DNA from: Pseudomonas botevensis
GTDB taxonomy: Bacteria > Pseudomonadota > Gammaproteobacteria > Pseudomonadales > Pseudomonadaceae
Assembly (NCBI RefSeq): GCF_019145475.1
Contig: NZ_JAHTKI010000001.1
Location: forward strand, 124,001 to 188,000
Length of the DNA: 64,000 bases
Direction of reading: 5' to 3'
The translations under genes were made by a program, and so were the position numbers. The notes beneath the pieces were generated by a model. The model saw nothing but the letters and a program-made list of their open reading frames with translations. It did not search any database and had not been told where the DNA came from. Shown piece by piece: positions 50,112 to 58,789 of the stretch (its first letter is position 1; every line of letters starts with the position of its first letter).

Positions 50112-51547
50112 AGAATCGGTGAAATGAGCCGGGCGATCCGCATGCCGACCTGTTGCAGGCGGTGGATCTCCCGGCTTTCTTCTTTGGCGATTTCGTAGGC
50201 TTGGACGAAGTCTTCGCTGAGCATCTGTTCCACGTGGCGGGCGAACTCGCTGTCGACGGTCAGTAACATCACTTCAAAATTCAGCCGGAACGAACGGTTG
50301 TCCAGGTTGGCGCTGCCGATCGCGCTGATCTCGTTGTCGATCAACACCACTTTCTGATGCAGGAACCCCGGTTCGTAGCGGAACACCCGCACCCCGGCGC
50401 GTACCGCTTCGAACGCATACAGGCTGGAGGCCGCATAGACGATGCGGTGATCCGGGCGCGAGGGCAGCAGCAGGCGCACATCGACACCGCGCAGCACCGC
50501 CAGGCGCAAAGCGGCAAACACGGCTTCGTCGGGAATGAAATAGGGGCTGGTGATCCACACCCGTTCATTGGCGGCGTGGATCGCTTCGACAAAGAACAAC
50601 GAGCAGGTTTCGTAGGCATCCGCCGGGCCGCTGGCGAGCAACTGGCAAAGCACGCCGTCCTCGGGGTAGGCGTCTGGCAGGATCAGTGGCGGCAGCGAGC
50701 GGGCGGCCCAGAACCAGTCTTCGGCGAATGACTCCTGCATGCACGCCACCACCGGGCCGCGCACTTGCACATGGGTGTCGCGCCATGGCGCCAGCGGTGG
50801 TTTTTCGCCCATGTATTCGTCGCCGACGTTATGGCCGCCGACAAACCCGACCAGCCCGTCGACCACGACGATCTTGCGATGGTTGCGGAAATTCACCTGG
50901 AAACGATTGAGCCAGCCGCTGCGGGTGGCAAAGGCTTTGACCTCGACCCCGGCATCGCGCAGGCTCTGCACGTAGCTGTGGGGCAGGGCATGGCTGCCGA
51001 TGCGGTCGTAGAGCAGATGGATGGCCACGCCCTCGGCGGCCTTCTTCAGCAGAAGATCGCGCAGGCGCTGGCCGAGGCGGTCGTCATGGATGATGAAAAA
51101 CTGGATCAGCACCGCTTCCCGCGCCTGACTGATGGCGTTGAAAATCGCCTCGAACGTTGCGGTGCCGTTCACCAGCAACTGCACTTCGTTGTTTGCCAGG
51201 CACGGCATGCGTCCCAGCTTGGGCATCGCGCGTAATGAGTCGTAGGCGTTTGAGGCGCGGGCGGTCAGGGCTTCTTCCACCCAGGGCCGCCAGTTGAGTT
51301 CGGAGATTGCCTGGCGCATGTGCTCGTTGGCCTGGCGCCGGGCCTTGATGTAGCCATCGAAGGTACTGCGCCCGAACACCAGATACGGAATGAGCGTCAG
51401 GTAGGGAATGAAGATCAGCGACAGCGCCCAGGCGATCGAGCCTTGGGCGGTGCGCACGGTCAGCACCGCATGGATCGCGGCGATCGAGCCTAGCGTGTGT
51501 ATCAGGGCGATCAGATAACCGAAAATGTGCGGTCCGAAATAATCCAT
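50108..51547 (-). CDS. cls: Cardiolipin synthase
   Basis: A 479-residue ClsA-type phospholipase D-superfamily enzyme that joins two phosphatidylglycerols into cardiolipin. Two N-terminal membrane helices (about 6-26 and 36-56) are followed by two HxK catalytic motifs, [19 protein letters not shown] (about 219-237) and [20 protein letters not shown] (about 396-415). ATG at 51547 gives the usual [12 protein letters not shown] start. Convergent with the Cfa-like gene, sharing four bases at the stops; both enzymes modify membrane phospholipids, but they are not co-transcribed. Confidence 0.95.
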   Translation of the reverse strand: MDYFGPHIFGYLIALIHTLGSIAAIHAVLTVRTAQGSIAWALSLIFIPYLTLIPYLVFGRSTFDGYIKARRQANEHMRQAISELNWRPWVEEALTARASNAYDSLRAMPKLGRMPCLANNEVQLLVNGTATFEAIFNAISQAREAVLIQFFIIHDDRLGQRLRDLLLKKAAEGVAIHLLYDRIGSHALPHSYVQSLRDAGVEVKAFATRSGWLNRFQVNFRNHRKIVVVDGLVGFVGGHNVGDEYMGEKPPLAPWRDTHVQVRGPVVACMQESFAEDWFWAARSLPPLILPDAYPEDGVLCQLLASGPADAYETCSLFFVEAIHAANERVWITSPYFIPDEAVFAALRLAVLRGVDVRLLLPSRPDHRIVYAASSLYAFEAVRAGVRVFRYEPGFLHQKVVLIDNEISAIGSANLDNRSFRLNFEVMLLTVDSEFARHVEQMLSEDFVQAYEIAKEESREIHRLQQVGMRIARLISPIL

Positions 51548-51693
51548 GGGGCAACCTTGCTCCTGAAGATTCAATGCTTAACAGACCATGTTCTTATGCG
51601 ATTGTCGCTATTTGTTTTTCAGCCACGAACGCCGGCCATGAACCGAAACAAGCGGTCGGCGTCTAACGGCCACAACTGATCAGGAGTTTTTCA

Positions 51694-52212
51694 ATGAACG
51701 TTCGTCTGCTGGGTTTGGCGCTGGGCCTGGGGTTGGCCTTGCCGTGGGTTGCTCAGGCGCAAATGCTGCAGCCGGGATTGTGGGAAATGACTTCTAGCAA
51801 CGTGAAGGTCGATGACCAGGCGATGGACGTGCAATCGATTCTCGGCCAGCTTCAGGGCCAGATCACTCCGCAGCAGCGCGCGGAGCTGGAGAAGCAGGGG
51901 ATCAACATCGGCGGCAAGGGCATCCGTGCCTGTCTGACGCCGCAGCAAGTGGCAACCAATGACATCCCGCTGGCCGACCCGCAATCGGGGTGCAAACAGC
52001 AGATCACCGAGCGTAGCGGCAACCAGTGGAAATTCCGCTTCAGTTGCCCACGGGCGCAGGGAACGGGGGTTGCGACGTTCCTCAGTGACCGCGAGTTCAC
52101 CACCGTTGCCAACGGTACGTTCAACGCCATCGGGATCAATCAGAAGGGCAGTCTGGAGACTCGCGCGGTGTGGTTGGGTCAGGACTGCGGAGCGGTCAAA
52201 CCGCGCGCTTAA
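51694..52212 (+). CDS. Small exported protein of the DUF3617 type
   Basis: A 172-residue protein with a signal peptide (MNVRLLGLALGLGLALPWVA, cleavage likely after QAQ near 23). The mature part starts MLQPGLWEMTSSNVKVDDQ, the pattern of the DUF3617 family, and has four cysteines (near 80, 105, 120 and 166) that could form disulfides in the periplasm. A strong AGGAG precedes the ATG. Function unknown. A REP-like repeat follows. Confidence 0.8.
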   Translation: MNVRLLGLALGLGLALPWVAQAQMLQPGLWEMTSSNVKVDDQAMDVQSILGQLQGQITPQQRAELEKQGINIGGKGIRACLTPQQVATNDIPLADPQSGCKQQITERSGNQWKFRFSCPRAQGTGVATFLSDREFTTVANGTFNAIGINQKGSLETRAVWLGQDCGAVKPRA

Positions 52213-52215
52213 ACG

Positions 52216-52292
52216 CTTCGCGAGCCAGCCCGACGCCCACGGGAAATCTCTGGTTTATCCAGATCCCGTGGGCGCCGGGCTCGCCCGCGAAG
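52216..52292. repeat. REP-like long imperfect inverted repeat
   Basis: CGCCCACGGGA (from about 52234) pairs with TCCCGTGGGCG (from 52264), extended outward by CTTCGCGAGCCAGCCCG against CGGGCTCGCCCGCGAAG with one small bulge. It is the pseudomonad REP type in inverted pair form and lies between convergent genes. Confidence 0.75.
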
Positions 52293-52295
52293 GCG

Positions 52296-53627
52296 TCAGC
52301 GCATAAACCGCAATGGCAATCCCTGACATCCGTCATGAACCCGGTTGTCATGCCAGGCCACTTGCCCCGACACCAGCGTCGTACTCACCCGATGACGAAA
52401 GCGGCGGCCGGCAAACGGCGTCCATCCGCATTGCGACAGGATCGGCTGGCGTGACACATCCAGCGGCTGCGCCTCCACCAACACCAGATCCGCCCAGTAC
52501 CCTTCCCGCAGATACCCACGATCCGGAATCGCAAACAGATCCGCCACGCGATGGCTGGTCTTCGCCACCAGCGTGGTCATTGGCAGCACACCGTCGGCCA
52601 CCAGTTCCAACAGCGCCGGCAGGGCGTGTTGCACTAACGGCAGGCCGGACGGCGCCTGAGCATACGGGCGCTGTTTTTCCGTCCAGGTGTGGGGGGCGTG
52701 ATCGCTGCCAATGACGTCCAGTCGGTTGCTCAGCAATGCCTCACGTAACGCGTCACGGTCATGCTGCTGCTTGATCGCCGGGTTGCATTTGATCAGGTTG
52801 CCGAGGGCCGGATAGTCGCGATCATCGAATAACAAATGGTGCAGACACACCTCGGCAGTGATGCGTTTTTGCGCCAGTGGCTTGTCCTCGAACAGTGCGA
52901 GTTCGCGAGCGGTGGTCAGGTGCAGGACATGCAGGCGAGTGCCGTGACGCCGGGCCAGATCCACCGCCAGGGAGGACGAGCGATAGCAGGTTTCGGCATT
53001 GCGGATCAGCGCATGAGCGTCCGCCGGCAGATGCTCGCCAAACCGTTCGAGCAGTTCGGCGGCATTGGCGTCGATGCTGGGCGTGTGTTCGCAATGGGCC
53101 AGCAAAATCGTCGGCACCTCGGCGAACAGCCGTTCGAGGATCTGCGGATCGTCCACCAGCAGGTTGCCGGTGGACGCGCCCATGAACACTTTCACGCCGG
53201 CCACTTCACAGGGATTGAGCGCCGCGACGGTGTCGAGATTGTCCTGGCTGACACCGAAGTGAAAGCCGTAATTGGCCACCGAGTTGATCGCCGCCCGACG
53301 TTTTTTATCGGCCAGTGCTTCGAGGGTGAGGGTGGCCGGTCGGGTGTTGGGCATGTCCATGAAACTGGTGATGCCGCCCGCCACCGCCGCGCGGGACTCG
53401 GTGTAGAAGCTGCCCTTGTCCGGCGACCCCGGCTCCCGGAAATGCACCTGATCGTCGATCATCCCCGGCAACAGCCATTGGCCGTTGGCGTCGATTTCCA
53501 GGGTGGCGTTTTCGCCCTCGATGCTACGGGCGATCTTGACGATGCGCCCATGGCTGACCAGCAGATCGCCATCGAACTCGCGTCCCTCATTTACCAGGCG
53601 CGCATTGCGAATCAACACACTGCTCAT
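52296..53627 (-). CDS. pyrQ: Dihydroorotase-like protein with altered metal motif (PyrQ/PyrC2-like)
   Basis: A 443-residue amidohydrolase of the dihydroorotase family, which closes N-carbamoylaspartate to dihydroorotate in pyrimidine synthesis. Recognised blocks are PGMIDDQVHFREPGS (54-68), GGITSFMDMPNTRP, VKVFMGASTGN (candidate carboxylated Lys), LLAHCEHTP and DVIGSDHAPHTW. The usual HxH at the N-terminal end of the barrel is Gln60-Val-His62, a change seen in one known subclass. In P. aeruginosa the orthologue (PA5541) ends the Zur-controlled PA5534-PA5541 region. It is the last gene of the folE2 operon, 3 bases after the carbonic anhydrase, and may replace the zinc-rich housekeeping enzyme when zinc is scarce. 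Confidence 0.88.
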   Translation of the reverse strand: MSSVLIRNARLVNEGREFDGDLLVSHGRIVKIARSIEGENATLEIDANGQWLLPGMIDDQVHFREPGSPDKGSFYTESRAAVAGGITSFMDMPNTRPATLTLEALADKKRRAAINSVANYGFHFGVSQDNLDTVAALNPCEVAGVKVFMGASTGNLLVDDPQILERLFAEVPTILLAHCEHTPSIDANAAELLERFGEHLPADAHALIRNAETCYRSSSLAVDLARRHGTRLHVLHLTTARELALFEDKPLAQKRITAEVCLHHLLFDDRDYPALGNLIKCNPAIKQQHDRDALREALLSNRLDVIGSDHAPHTWTEKQRPYAQAPSGLPLVQHALPALLELVADGVLPMTTLVAKTSHRVADLFAIPDRGYLREGYWADLVLVEAQPLDVSRQPILSQCGWTPFAGRRFRHRVSTTLVSGQVAWHDNRVHDGCQGLPLRFMR

Positions 53628-53630
53628 GAT

Positions 53631-54191
53631 TCAGAACTCGTTCTGCAGGGCCTTGTAGCCGCGCACCAGATCGACGTTGGTGCGCGCCACGTCCTCGGAA
53701 AACTCCGAAGCGCTGACGCTCACCGGTGGGAATTGCGAGAGATCGGTGTTCGGGCCGATCCGGGTGGTGGAGGGCACGTAGAACGCGTCCGGCAGATCCC
53801 GACCGTCGACCACCGAGTTGTGGCGCACCACGCAACCATCGCCTACCGCGCAGTTGAACAGCACGCTGTTGAAGCCGATGAACACCCGATTACCGACGGT
53901 GCATGGGCCGTGCACGATCGAGCGGTGGGCGATGGAGCTGAACTCGCCGATGGTCACCGCCGCGCCGGACTTGGAGTGAATCACCACGCCGTCCTGGATG
54001 TTCGAATTGGCGCCGATGATGATGGGCTCCATCGTGCCCGAAGCGTCCACTTCGTCGGCACGGATCACCGCGTAGGGACCGACGAACACGTTCTCGCCGA
54101 TCACCACTTTGCCGCAGATGATCGCGGTTTTATCGACGTAGGCAGACTCGGCAATTTGCGGCAGATCGCCGGAAGGATTCTTGCGGATCAT
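53631..54191 (-). CDS. Gamma-class carbonic anhydrase-like protein
   Basis: A 186-residue left-handed beta-helix protein. Three candidate metal ligands are His72, His89 and His94 (VIHSKSG and SIAHRSIVHGP), the spacing of CamH/YrdA-type gamma carbonic anhydrases. These trimers interconvert CO2 and bicarbonate and can use metals other than zinc. In P. aeruginosa the orthologue is PA5540, in the zinc-starvation cluster. It shares ATGA with the upstream binding-protein gene. Catalytic activity is probable but not certain, because many family members are inactive. Confidence 0.87.
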   Translation of the reverse strand: MIRKNPSGDLPQIAESAYVDKTAIICGKVVIGENVFVGPYAVIRADEVDASGTMEPIIIGANSNIQDGVVIHSKSGAAVTIGEFSSIAHRSIVHGPCTVGNRVFIGFNSVLFNCAVGDGCVVRHNSVVDGRDLPDAFYVPSTTRIGPNTDLSQFPPVSVSASEFSEDVARTNVDLVRGYKALQNEF

Positions 54192-55063
54192 GGTTGGCTC
54201 AGCGCGTTGTAGAGGGTGTTGAGGTTGTATTCGAACAGTCCGGTGAAGGTGCTGGCCGGGCCGCTGGCGGCGAGGGCGTCGGAGTACAGTGTGCCGCCGA
54301 TCTTCGCGCCGCTTTCGCCGGCGATCTGCTTGAGCAGGCGCGCGTCCTTGATGTTTTCCATGAACACCGCTTTGACCTTGGCCTGGCGGATCTGCGTGAT
54401 CAGTGCGGCGACTTCGCTGGCGGACGGCTCGCGTTCGGTCGACAGCCCTTGTGGCGCCATGAAGTCGATCCCATAGGCCTGGCCGAGATAGCCAAAGGCA
54501 TCGTGGCTGGTGACGATCTTGCGATTGCCGGCGGGCAGGGAACCGAGCTTGGCCTTGGCTTCGGCGAGCAGGGCGTAGATCTGTTTCAGATAGGCTTTGC
54601 TGTTGCGCTCATAGTCGGCCTGGTTGGCCGGGTCGGCGGCGATCAGTGCCTTGGTGATGTTGGCGATGTACAGCTCAGTGTTCGCCAGGTTGTGCCACGC
54701 GTGCGGATCAGGAACGGTTTCGCCGTCCTCGTCCAGCGCGCGAGGAATCACTCCGTGGCTGGCGCTGATCACCGTGGCTTTGGTGTCGGTGCTGGTCACC
54801 AGCCGATCCAGCCACGGCTCGAAGCCCAGGCCGTTTTTGACGATCAGCTTCGCCTTGAGCAGGGCCTTGGCGTCATCCGGTGTTGGCTCGTAGGTGTGGG
54901 CATCGGCGTCGGGACCGACCATGTTGGTGATCTGGATATGCTCGCCGCCGACCTGATGCACCATGTCGGCAAGAATGCTGAAGCTGGTGACCACCGGCAG
55001 TTTTTCCGCCGCCGACAATGACATCGACAGCAACAGGCTGAACAGCACGAGTAGAGCGCGCAT
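54188..55063 (-). CDS. Metal (probably zinc) ABC transporter substrate-binding protein
   Basis: A 291-residue periplasmic protein of the ZnuA/TroA (cluster A-I) family, starting with signal peptide MRALLVLFSLLLSMSLSA. Predicted ligands are His56 (DAHTYEP), His121 (DPHAWHN), His187 (TSHDAFGY) and Asp262 (LYSDAL). A His third ligand fits zinc better than the Glu of manganese proteins. The long His-rich loop of E. coli ZnuA is absent; a short acidic DEDGE stands there (111-115). ATG at 55063 is the signal-peptide start; the frame is open far upstream but overlaps the permease. Downstream of permease and ATPase in the folE2 operon. Confidence 0.88.
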   Translation of the reverse strand: MRALLVLFSLLLSMSLSAAEKLPVVTSFSILADMVHQVGGEHIQITNMVGPDADAHTYEPTPDDAKALLKAKLIVKNGLGFEPWLDRLVTSTDTKATVISASHGVIPRALDEDGETVPDPHAWHNLANTELYIANITKALIAADPANQADYERNSKAYLKQIYALLAEAKAKLGSLPAGNRKIVTSHDAFGYLGQAYGIDFMAPQGLSTEREPSASEVAALITQIRQAKVKAVFMENIKDARLLKQIAGESGAKIGGTLYSDALAASGPASTFTGLFEYNLNTLYNALSQP

Positions 55064-55074
55064 CGGGAAACACC

Positions 55075-55941
55075 TCATTGGGATGTGAGCAAGGGTGGGC
55101 GGCGCAGCAAGCCGTGCACCGGCCCGAACACCACGGACAGCAGATAGCCGATGCCGGCGACCAGCACGATCGCCGGGCCGCTGGGCAACGAGTAGTAGAA
55201 CGACAGCAACAGACCGAGCCATACCGACAGACAGCCGATCAGCCCGGCGATGGCGATCAGGACCGGCAAGCGCCGGCTCCAGAAGCGTGAGGCGATGGCG
55301 GGCAGCATCATCAGTCCGACCACCATCAGCGCGCCGATGGCCTGGAAGCCGATCACCAGATTGAGCACCACCAGGGTCAGGAACACGCCGTGGGCGATCG
55401 GGCCGAGGCGGCTGACGGTACGCAGGAAAAGGGGATCGAGGGTGTCGAGCAGCAGCGGTTTGTAGATCAGTGCCATGGCACTCAGGCTGATGGCTGAGAC
55501 CCACAACATGCCGTTCAGGGTTGGACCGTCGACGGCCAGCGCCGAGCCGAACAGCAGGTGCAACAGGTCCAGGCGCTTGCCGGCGATACCCAGAATCAGC
55601 ACGCCGCTCGCCAAGGAGATCGGATAGATCGCCGCCAGGCTGGCGTCTTCACGCAAGCCGGTGCTGCGGGTGATCCACGCGGCGAGTCCGGCCATACCGA
55701 GACCCGCGCCGAGGCCGCCGAAGGTCAGCGCCGGCAGGCTCAGACCGGCGAACCAGAAACCCAATGCGGCGCCGGGCAGAATGCCGTGGGCGACCGCATC
55801 GCCGATCAGGCTCATGCGCCTGAGGATCAGAAACACCCCGAGTGGTGCCGTGCTGCAAGCCAGCAGCAGGCCTCCCAGTAATGCCCGTCGCATGAACACG
55901 AATTCGTGAAACGGTTGCCAGAAATGCATGAGGGTGAGCAT
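55075..55941 (-). CDS. Metal (probably zinc) ABC transporter permease
   Basis: A 288-residue ABC-3-type (ZnuB/TroC) permease with about eight membrane helices. The family blocks are LGVFLILRRMSLIGDAVAHG (34-53) and VLNLVIGFQAIGALMVVGLM (about 186-205). It starts within the stop of the ATPase gene (TGATG) and is 11 bases from the binding-protein gene. Forms the membrane channel for the ATPase and binding protein next to it. Confidence 0.92.
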   Translation of the reverse strand: MLTLMHFWQPFHEFVFMRRALLGGLLLACSTAPLGVFLILRRMSLIGDAVAHGILPGAALGFWFAGLSLPALTFGGLGAGLGMAGLAAWITRSTGLREDASLAAIYPISLASGVLILGIAGKRLDLLHLLFGSALAVDGPTLNGMLWVSAISLSAMALIYKPLLLDTLDPLFLRTVSRLGPIAHGVFLTLVVLNLVIGFQAIGALMVVGLMMLPAIASRFWSRRLPVLIAIAGLIGCLSVWLGLLLSFYYSLPSGPAIVLVAGIGYLLSVVFGPVHGLLRRPPLLTSQ

Positions 55942-56609
55942 CAGGCCACCCGCGCGTCAGGTGTGGGTTGGAGCAGTTCGGTGCTGGCGCCAAACATGCA
56001 GTCGCCACTTTTGAACAACAGGGTTTGCGGGATGTGCTGGCGGACGGCGGGCAGGTCATGACACACGACGAGCAGAGTCCGGCCTTGTGAGTGCCACGCC
56101 TGAAGGTGTTGCCAGAGCAGCGACTGACCGAGCTCATCGAGCGCTGCGTCCGGCTCGTCGAGCAGCAGGACGGGCGCGTCGGCGAGGCTCAATCGGGCGA
56201 GCAGGGCACGTTGCAGTTCCCCGCCAGAGAGGGCCATCAGCGGACGCTTCTCCAGTCCGCTCAGGTGCCAGTCTTCCAGCGCGGCAGCCAAACGTTGAGT
56301 ACGCAACCGCGTCGACAGTCGACGTCCCCAGAATCCTGCGGCGACCAGTTCTTGCAGATTGATCGGGAATTGTCGATCCAGATGCTGTTGTTGCGGCAGG
56401 AACGACAGGCCACTTTGACGGGGCACACTAAGACTGGCTTTGCCGGACAGCGGCTTCTGCAACCCGGCGATGACTTTCAGCAGGCTGCTTTTGCCACAGC
56501 CGTTCGGGCCGACGATGGCCGTCAGGCTTCCGCTGTCCAGACGCAGATTCAAGGGCGGGGTGAGGGGCTGGCCGGGTGCTCCCCAACTCAAGGCTTGGCA
56601 CCGGATCAT
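55941..56609 (-). CDS. Metal (probably zinc) ABC transporter ATP-binding protein
   Basis: A 222-residue ABC ATPase. Walker A is GPNGCGKSS (about 33-41), the signature LSGGELQRALLARL (about 125-138) and Walker B VLLLDEPDAALDEL (about 144-157). ATG at 56609 shares ATGA with the folE2 stop; a longer frame inside folE2 was not used. With the permease and binding protein it is a complete importer in a Zur-box operon, in addition to the usual znuABC expected elsewhere. Confidence 0.92.
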   Translation of the reverse strand: MIRCQALSWGAPGQPLTPPLNLRLDSGSLTAIVGPNGCGKSSLLKVIAGLQKPLSGKASLSVPRQSGLSFLPQQQHLDRQFPINLQELVAAGFWGRRLSTRLRTQRLAAALEDWHLSGLEKRPLMALSGGELQRALLARLSLADAPVLLLDEPDAALDELGQSLLWQHLQAWHSQGRTLLVVCHDLPAVRQHIPQTLLFKSGDCMFGASTELLQPTPDARVA

Positions 56610-57502
56610 GGTAATTCCCGAGTCCAGGTGCTTTCCGCCACGGCATCGTGAGCGTGGAGGCTTTCGGCGTGGATGACTCGCAGGTGGAATTGGCAGATAC
56701 CTGGCGTGCGACGCAGCGCCAGGTTCAGTCGACGGGCTGCGTCTTCGCAAAACATCAGGTTCTGTCCGTTGGCCAGAGCGAAGGCTTGTTCATCGGCGCG
56801 TTTTACAGCGGTTTGCACAGCCGTGCCGAGGGCGGCTTCGGCGTCGTTGATGATCGCATTGAGAGGCAACGCATCGACGAACTCATCCAGATGAACGTGC
56901 AGTTGTGCAGTGCTGCGTTGGCTGTGGGGAGTTGCGACGATGCCTTGAGTCGAGCCGAGCCAGTTCAGAACGTCGGCATGCTGCAGTGGCTTATTGGCGA
57001 AATCATCGATGAATTGCTGCTGAATCAACTGCCGAGCCAGAGCCGCCGAGCAAGGGCAGGTTGAGGAATATTCCACATCGATTTTCAGTTCCACGTGGAA
57101 CACTTTGTTTTTCAGGCTGGCCGCAATCGTGACCGGATAGGTTTTCCAGCCGCTGAGCGGGCTGATGAGTGCCGGCTGTTTCAGCAACAGATCGGTATGG
57201 ATATTCAGGTAGGCGCTGGTGGACAAGCCTTCATGGCTCCGCAGGAATTCCTGCAAAACCTGATACAGAAGAGTCGGTGAAAGGTTCTGCCGCTCCAGCA
57301 TTTCCAGAGCCAGATACAGCCGAGACATATGAATGCCTCGGGCCTCTCCATCATCAAGACTGACGCCCGCATCGGCCTTGGCAACCAGGCGTTGACCCTC
57401 GATTGAAACGGGCAGAGCAATGCCACGCATACCCACCCATTCGAGTGGCAGGGATTGGCGGGTGGCTTGCGCGGCGATATCCGGCAGCGTCAGCGCATTC
57501 AT
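56606..57502 (-). CDS. folE2: GTP cyclohydrolase FolE2 (type IB)
   Basis: FolE2 makes dihydroneopterin triphosphate, first step of folate synthesis, and unlike zinc-dependent FolE works with other divalent metals, which is why it is induced under zinc limitation. The 298-residue protein has the family blocks VGMRGIALPVSI (near 20), VEYSSTCPCSAALARQLIQQ (with the active-site Cys) and the C-terminal FCEDAARRLNLAL. ATG at 57502 gives MNALTLPDIAAQATR, the family start; 57514 is possible. First gene of the six-gene leftward operon, behind a Zur-box-like palindrome at 57533-57547. A parS-like site lies inside at 57088-57101. Confidence 0.94.
   Translation of the reverse strand: MNALTLPDIAAQATRQSLPLEWVGMRGIALPVSIEGQRLVAKADAGVSLDDGEARGIHMSRLYLALEMLERQNLSPTLLYQVLQEFLRSHEGLSTSAYLNIHTDLLLKQPALISPLSGWKTYPVTIAASLKNKVFHVELKIDVEYSSTCPCSAALARQLIQQQFIDDFANKPLQHADVLNWLGSTQGIVATPHSQRSTAQLHVHLDEFVDALPLNAIINDAEAALGTAVQTAVKRADEQAFALANGQNLMFCEDAARRLNLALRRTPGICQFHLRVIHAESLHAHDAVAESTWTRELP
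57088..57101. promoter_or_regulatory. parS-like ParB-binding site in folE2
   Basis: GTTCCACGTGGAAC, the perfect 14-bp core of parS, flanked by CA and AC. On the coding strand it encodes FHVE, different from the two other sites, so the DNA palindrome rather than the protein is the common element. Confidence 0.82.
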
Positions 57503-57532
57503 GATGAGATCCATTGTGGTGATTGAATTTGA

Positions 57533-57547
57533 TGTTACATTATAACA
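57533..57547. promoter_or_regulatory. Zur-box-like palindrome between folE2 and the amidase gene
   Basis: TGTTACATTATAACA is a near-perfect dyad matching the gammaproteobacterial Zur pattern TGTTATAnTATAACA with one change. Flanks TTTGA and TTCAAA extend the symmetry. It lies 31 bases from folE2 and 40 from the amidase and can control both divergent genes. Confidence 0.85.
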
Positions 57548-57586
57548 ATTCAAACCACGATGCCTTTTTCATGAACAGGCTTTCAT

Positions 57587-58789
57587 ATGCATAGGCGCCA
57601 CCTGCTTAACCTGATTCTGGCGAGCGCTACGTTGGCTCTGCCGTTTACTGTTTCGGCTACGCAAATTCGTAATGCACGGCTCTGGCGTTCGGAGAACAAG
57701 CTACGGTTGGTGTTCGATCTGAGCGGGCCAGTGCGCTACAAGACCTTCTCCTTGGGTTCACCAGAGCGCTTGATCGTCGATCTGAGTGGTGCGACCTTGA
57801 GCGGAGATTTCAGCCAGTTGGCGCTGGAAAATTCGGTCATTCGCTCGATCCGCTCGGGGCATTTTGGGCAGGGTGATACGCGCATCGTCCTCGATTTGAG
57901 TGAGCCAGTGCAGTTGAACAGTTTCTTGCTCGCCCCCCAGGATGGGCAAGGTCACCGGTTGGTGCTGGACTTGATCAGTGCTGCACCGGCCAAAATCGCG
58001 CCCATGGTTCCACGTGAAACACCCACGCAAAAGACTCATGCCAAACGCGACATCATCGTTGTGGTCGATCCTGGACACGGCGGCAAAGACCCCGGTGCGG
58101 TGGGCGCCAAAGGTGAGCGGGAAAAAGATGTGGTGCTTTCCATCGCCCAATTGCTCGCGCGACGGCTGAAACGCGAGAAGGGGTTCGGCGTAAAATTGGT
58201 ACGCAACGACGATTTCTTCGTCCCGTTGCGCAAGCGCGTGGACATTGCCAGGCAGCATAAGGCCGACATGTTTATCTCTGTACACGCCGACGCAGCGCCA
58301 CGCCTGACTGCCTCCGGTGCTTCGGTGTATTGCTTGTCCGAGGGTGGGGCCACATCGGCCACCGCGCGCTTCATGGCGCAACGGGAGAATGGTGCGGACT
58401 TACTGGGTGCTACCAGCCTTCTCAATCTCAAGGACAAGGACCCGATGCTGGCCGGGGTGATTCTCGACATGTCGATGAACGCGACCATCGCTGCCAGTCT
58501 GGAACTGGGTGGCACGGTTCTGGGCAGTTTGGCGGGCATTACCACACTGCATCAAAAACGTGTGGAACAGGCTGGATTTGCCGTGCTGAAGTCGCCGGAC
58601 GTGCCATCGATCCTGGTGGAAACCGGCTTCATTTCCAACGCACGGGACAGCCAGCGACTGGTCACGGCGCGTCATCAGCAGGCTGTGGCGGACGGATTGT
58701 TCGCGGGATTACAGCGCTATTTCGAGAAAAACCCACCGGCCGACAGCTACATCGCCTGGCAGCAAGCGCAGAAAAATGGACAGGTTTAG
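57587..58789 (+). CDS. N-acetylmuramoyl-L-alanine amidase (AmiA/AmiC type)
   Basis: A 400-residue cell-wall amidase that cuts the bond between N-acetylmuramic acid and L-alanine. The signal has twin arginines (MHRRHLLNLILASATLAL), so Tat export is possible, as for E. coli AmiA and AmiC. An AMIN domain (about 27-130) is followed by an Amidase_3 domain (about 155-385) with VVDPGHGGKDPGAVG (catalytic metal His), the Glu of GEREKD and ISVHADAAPR, and LVETGFISN near the end. In P. aeruginosa an amidase (PA5538) is in the zinc-starvation cluster. It diverges from folE2 across the Zur box. A parS-like site is inside at 58006-58021. Confidence 0.93.
   Translation: MHRRHLLNLILASATLALPFTVSATQIRNARLWRSENKLRLVFDLSGPVRYKTFSLGSPERLIVDLSGATLSGDFSQLALENSVIRSIRSGHFGQGDTRIVLDLSEPVQLNSFLLAPQDGQGHRLVLDLISAAPAKIAPMVPRETPTQKTHAKRDIIVVVDPGHGGKDPGAVGAKGEREKDVVLSIAQLLARRLKREKGFGVKLVRNDDFFVPLRKRVDIARQHKADMFISVHADAAPRLTASGASVYCLSEGGATSATARFMAQRENGADLLGATSLLNLKDKDPMLAGVILDMSMNATIAASLELGGTVLGSLAGITTLHQKRVEQAGFAVLKSPDVPSILVETGFISNARDSQRLVTARHQQAVADGLFAGLQRYFEKNPPADSYIAWQQAQKNGQV
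58006..58021. promoter_or_regulatory. parS-like ParB-binding site in the amidase gene
   Basis: GGTTCCACGTGAAACA matches the B. subtilis parS sequence TGTTCCACGTGAAACA at 15 of 16 bases. It is 0.9 kb from the folE2 site. It encodes VPRET, whereas the SPFH-3 site encodes VPRGT. Confidence 0.75.

Noticed and set aside
50226-50241. TGTTCCACGTGGCGGG in cls as a fourth parS site
   Set aside because: Only the left half fits; the right half lacks GGAACA symmetry, so ParB binding is unlikely.
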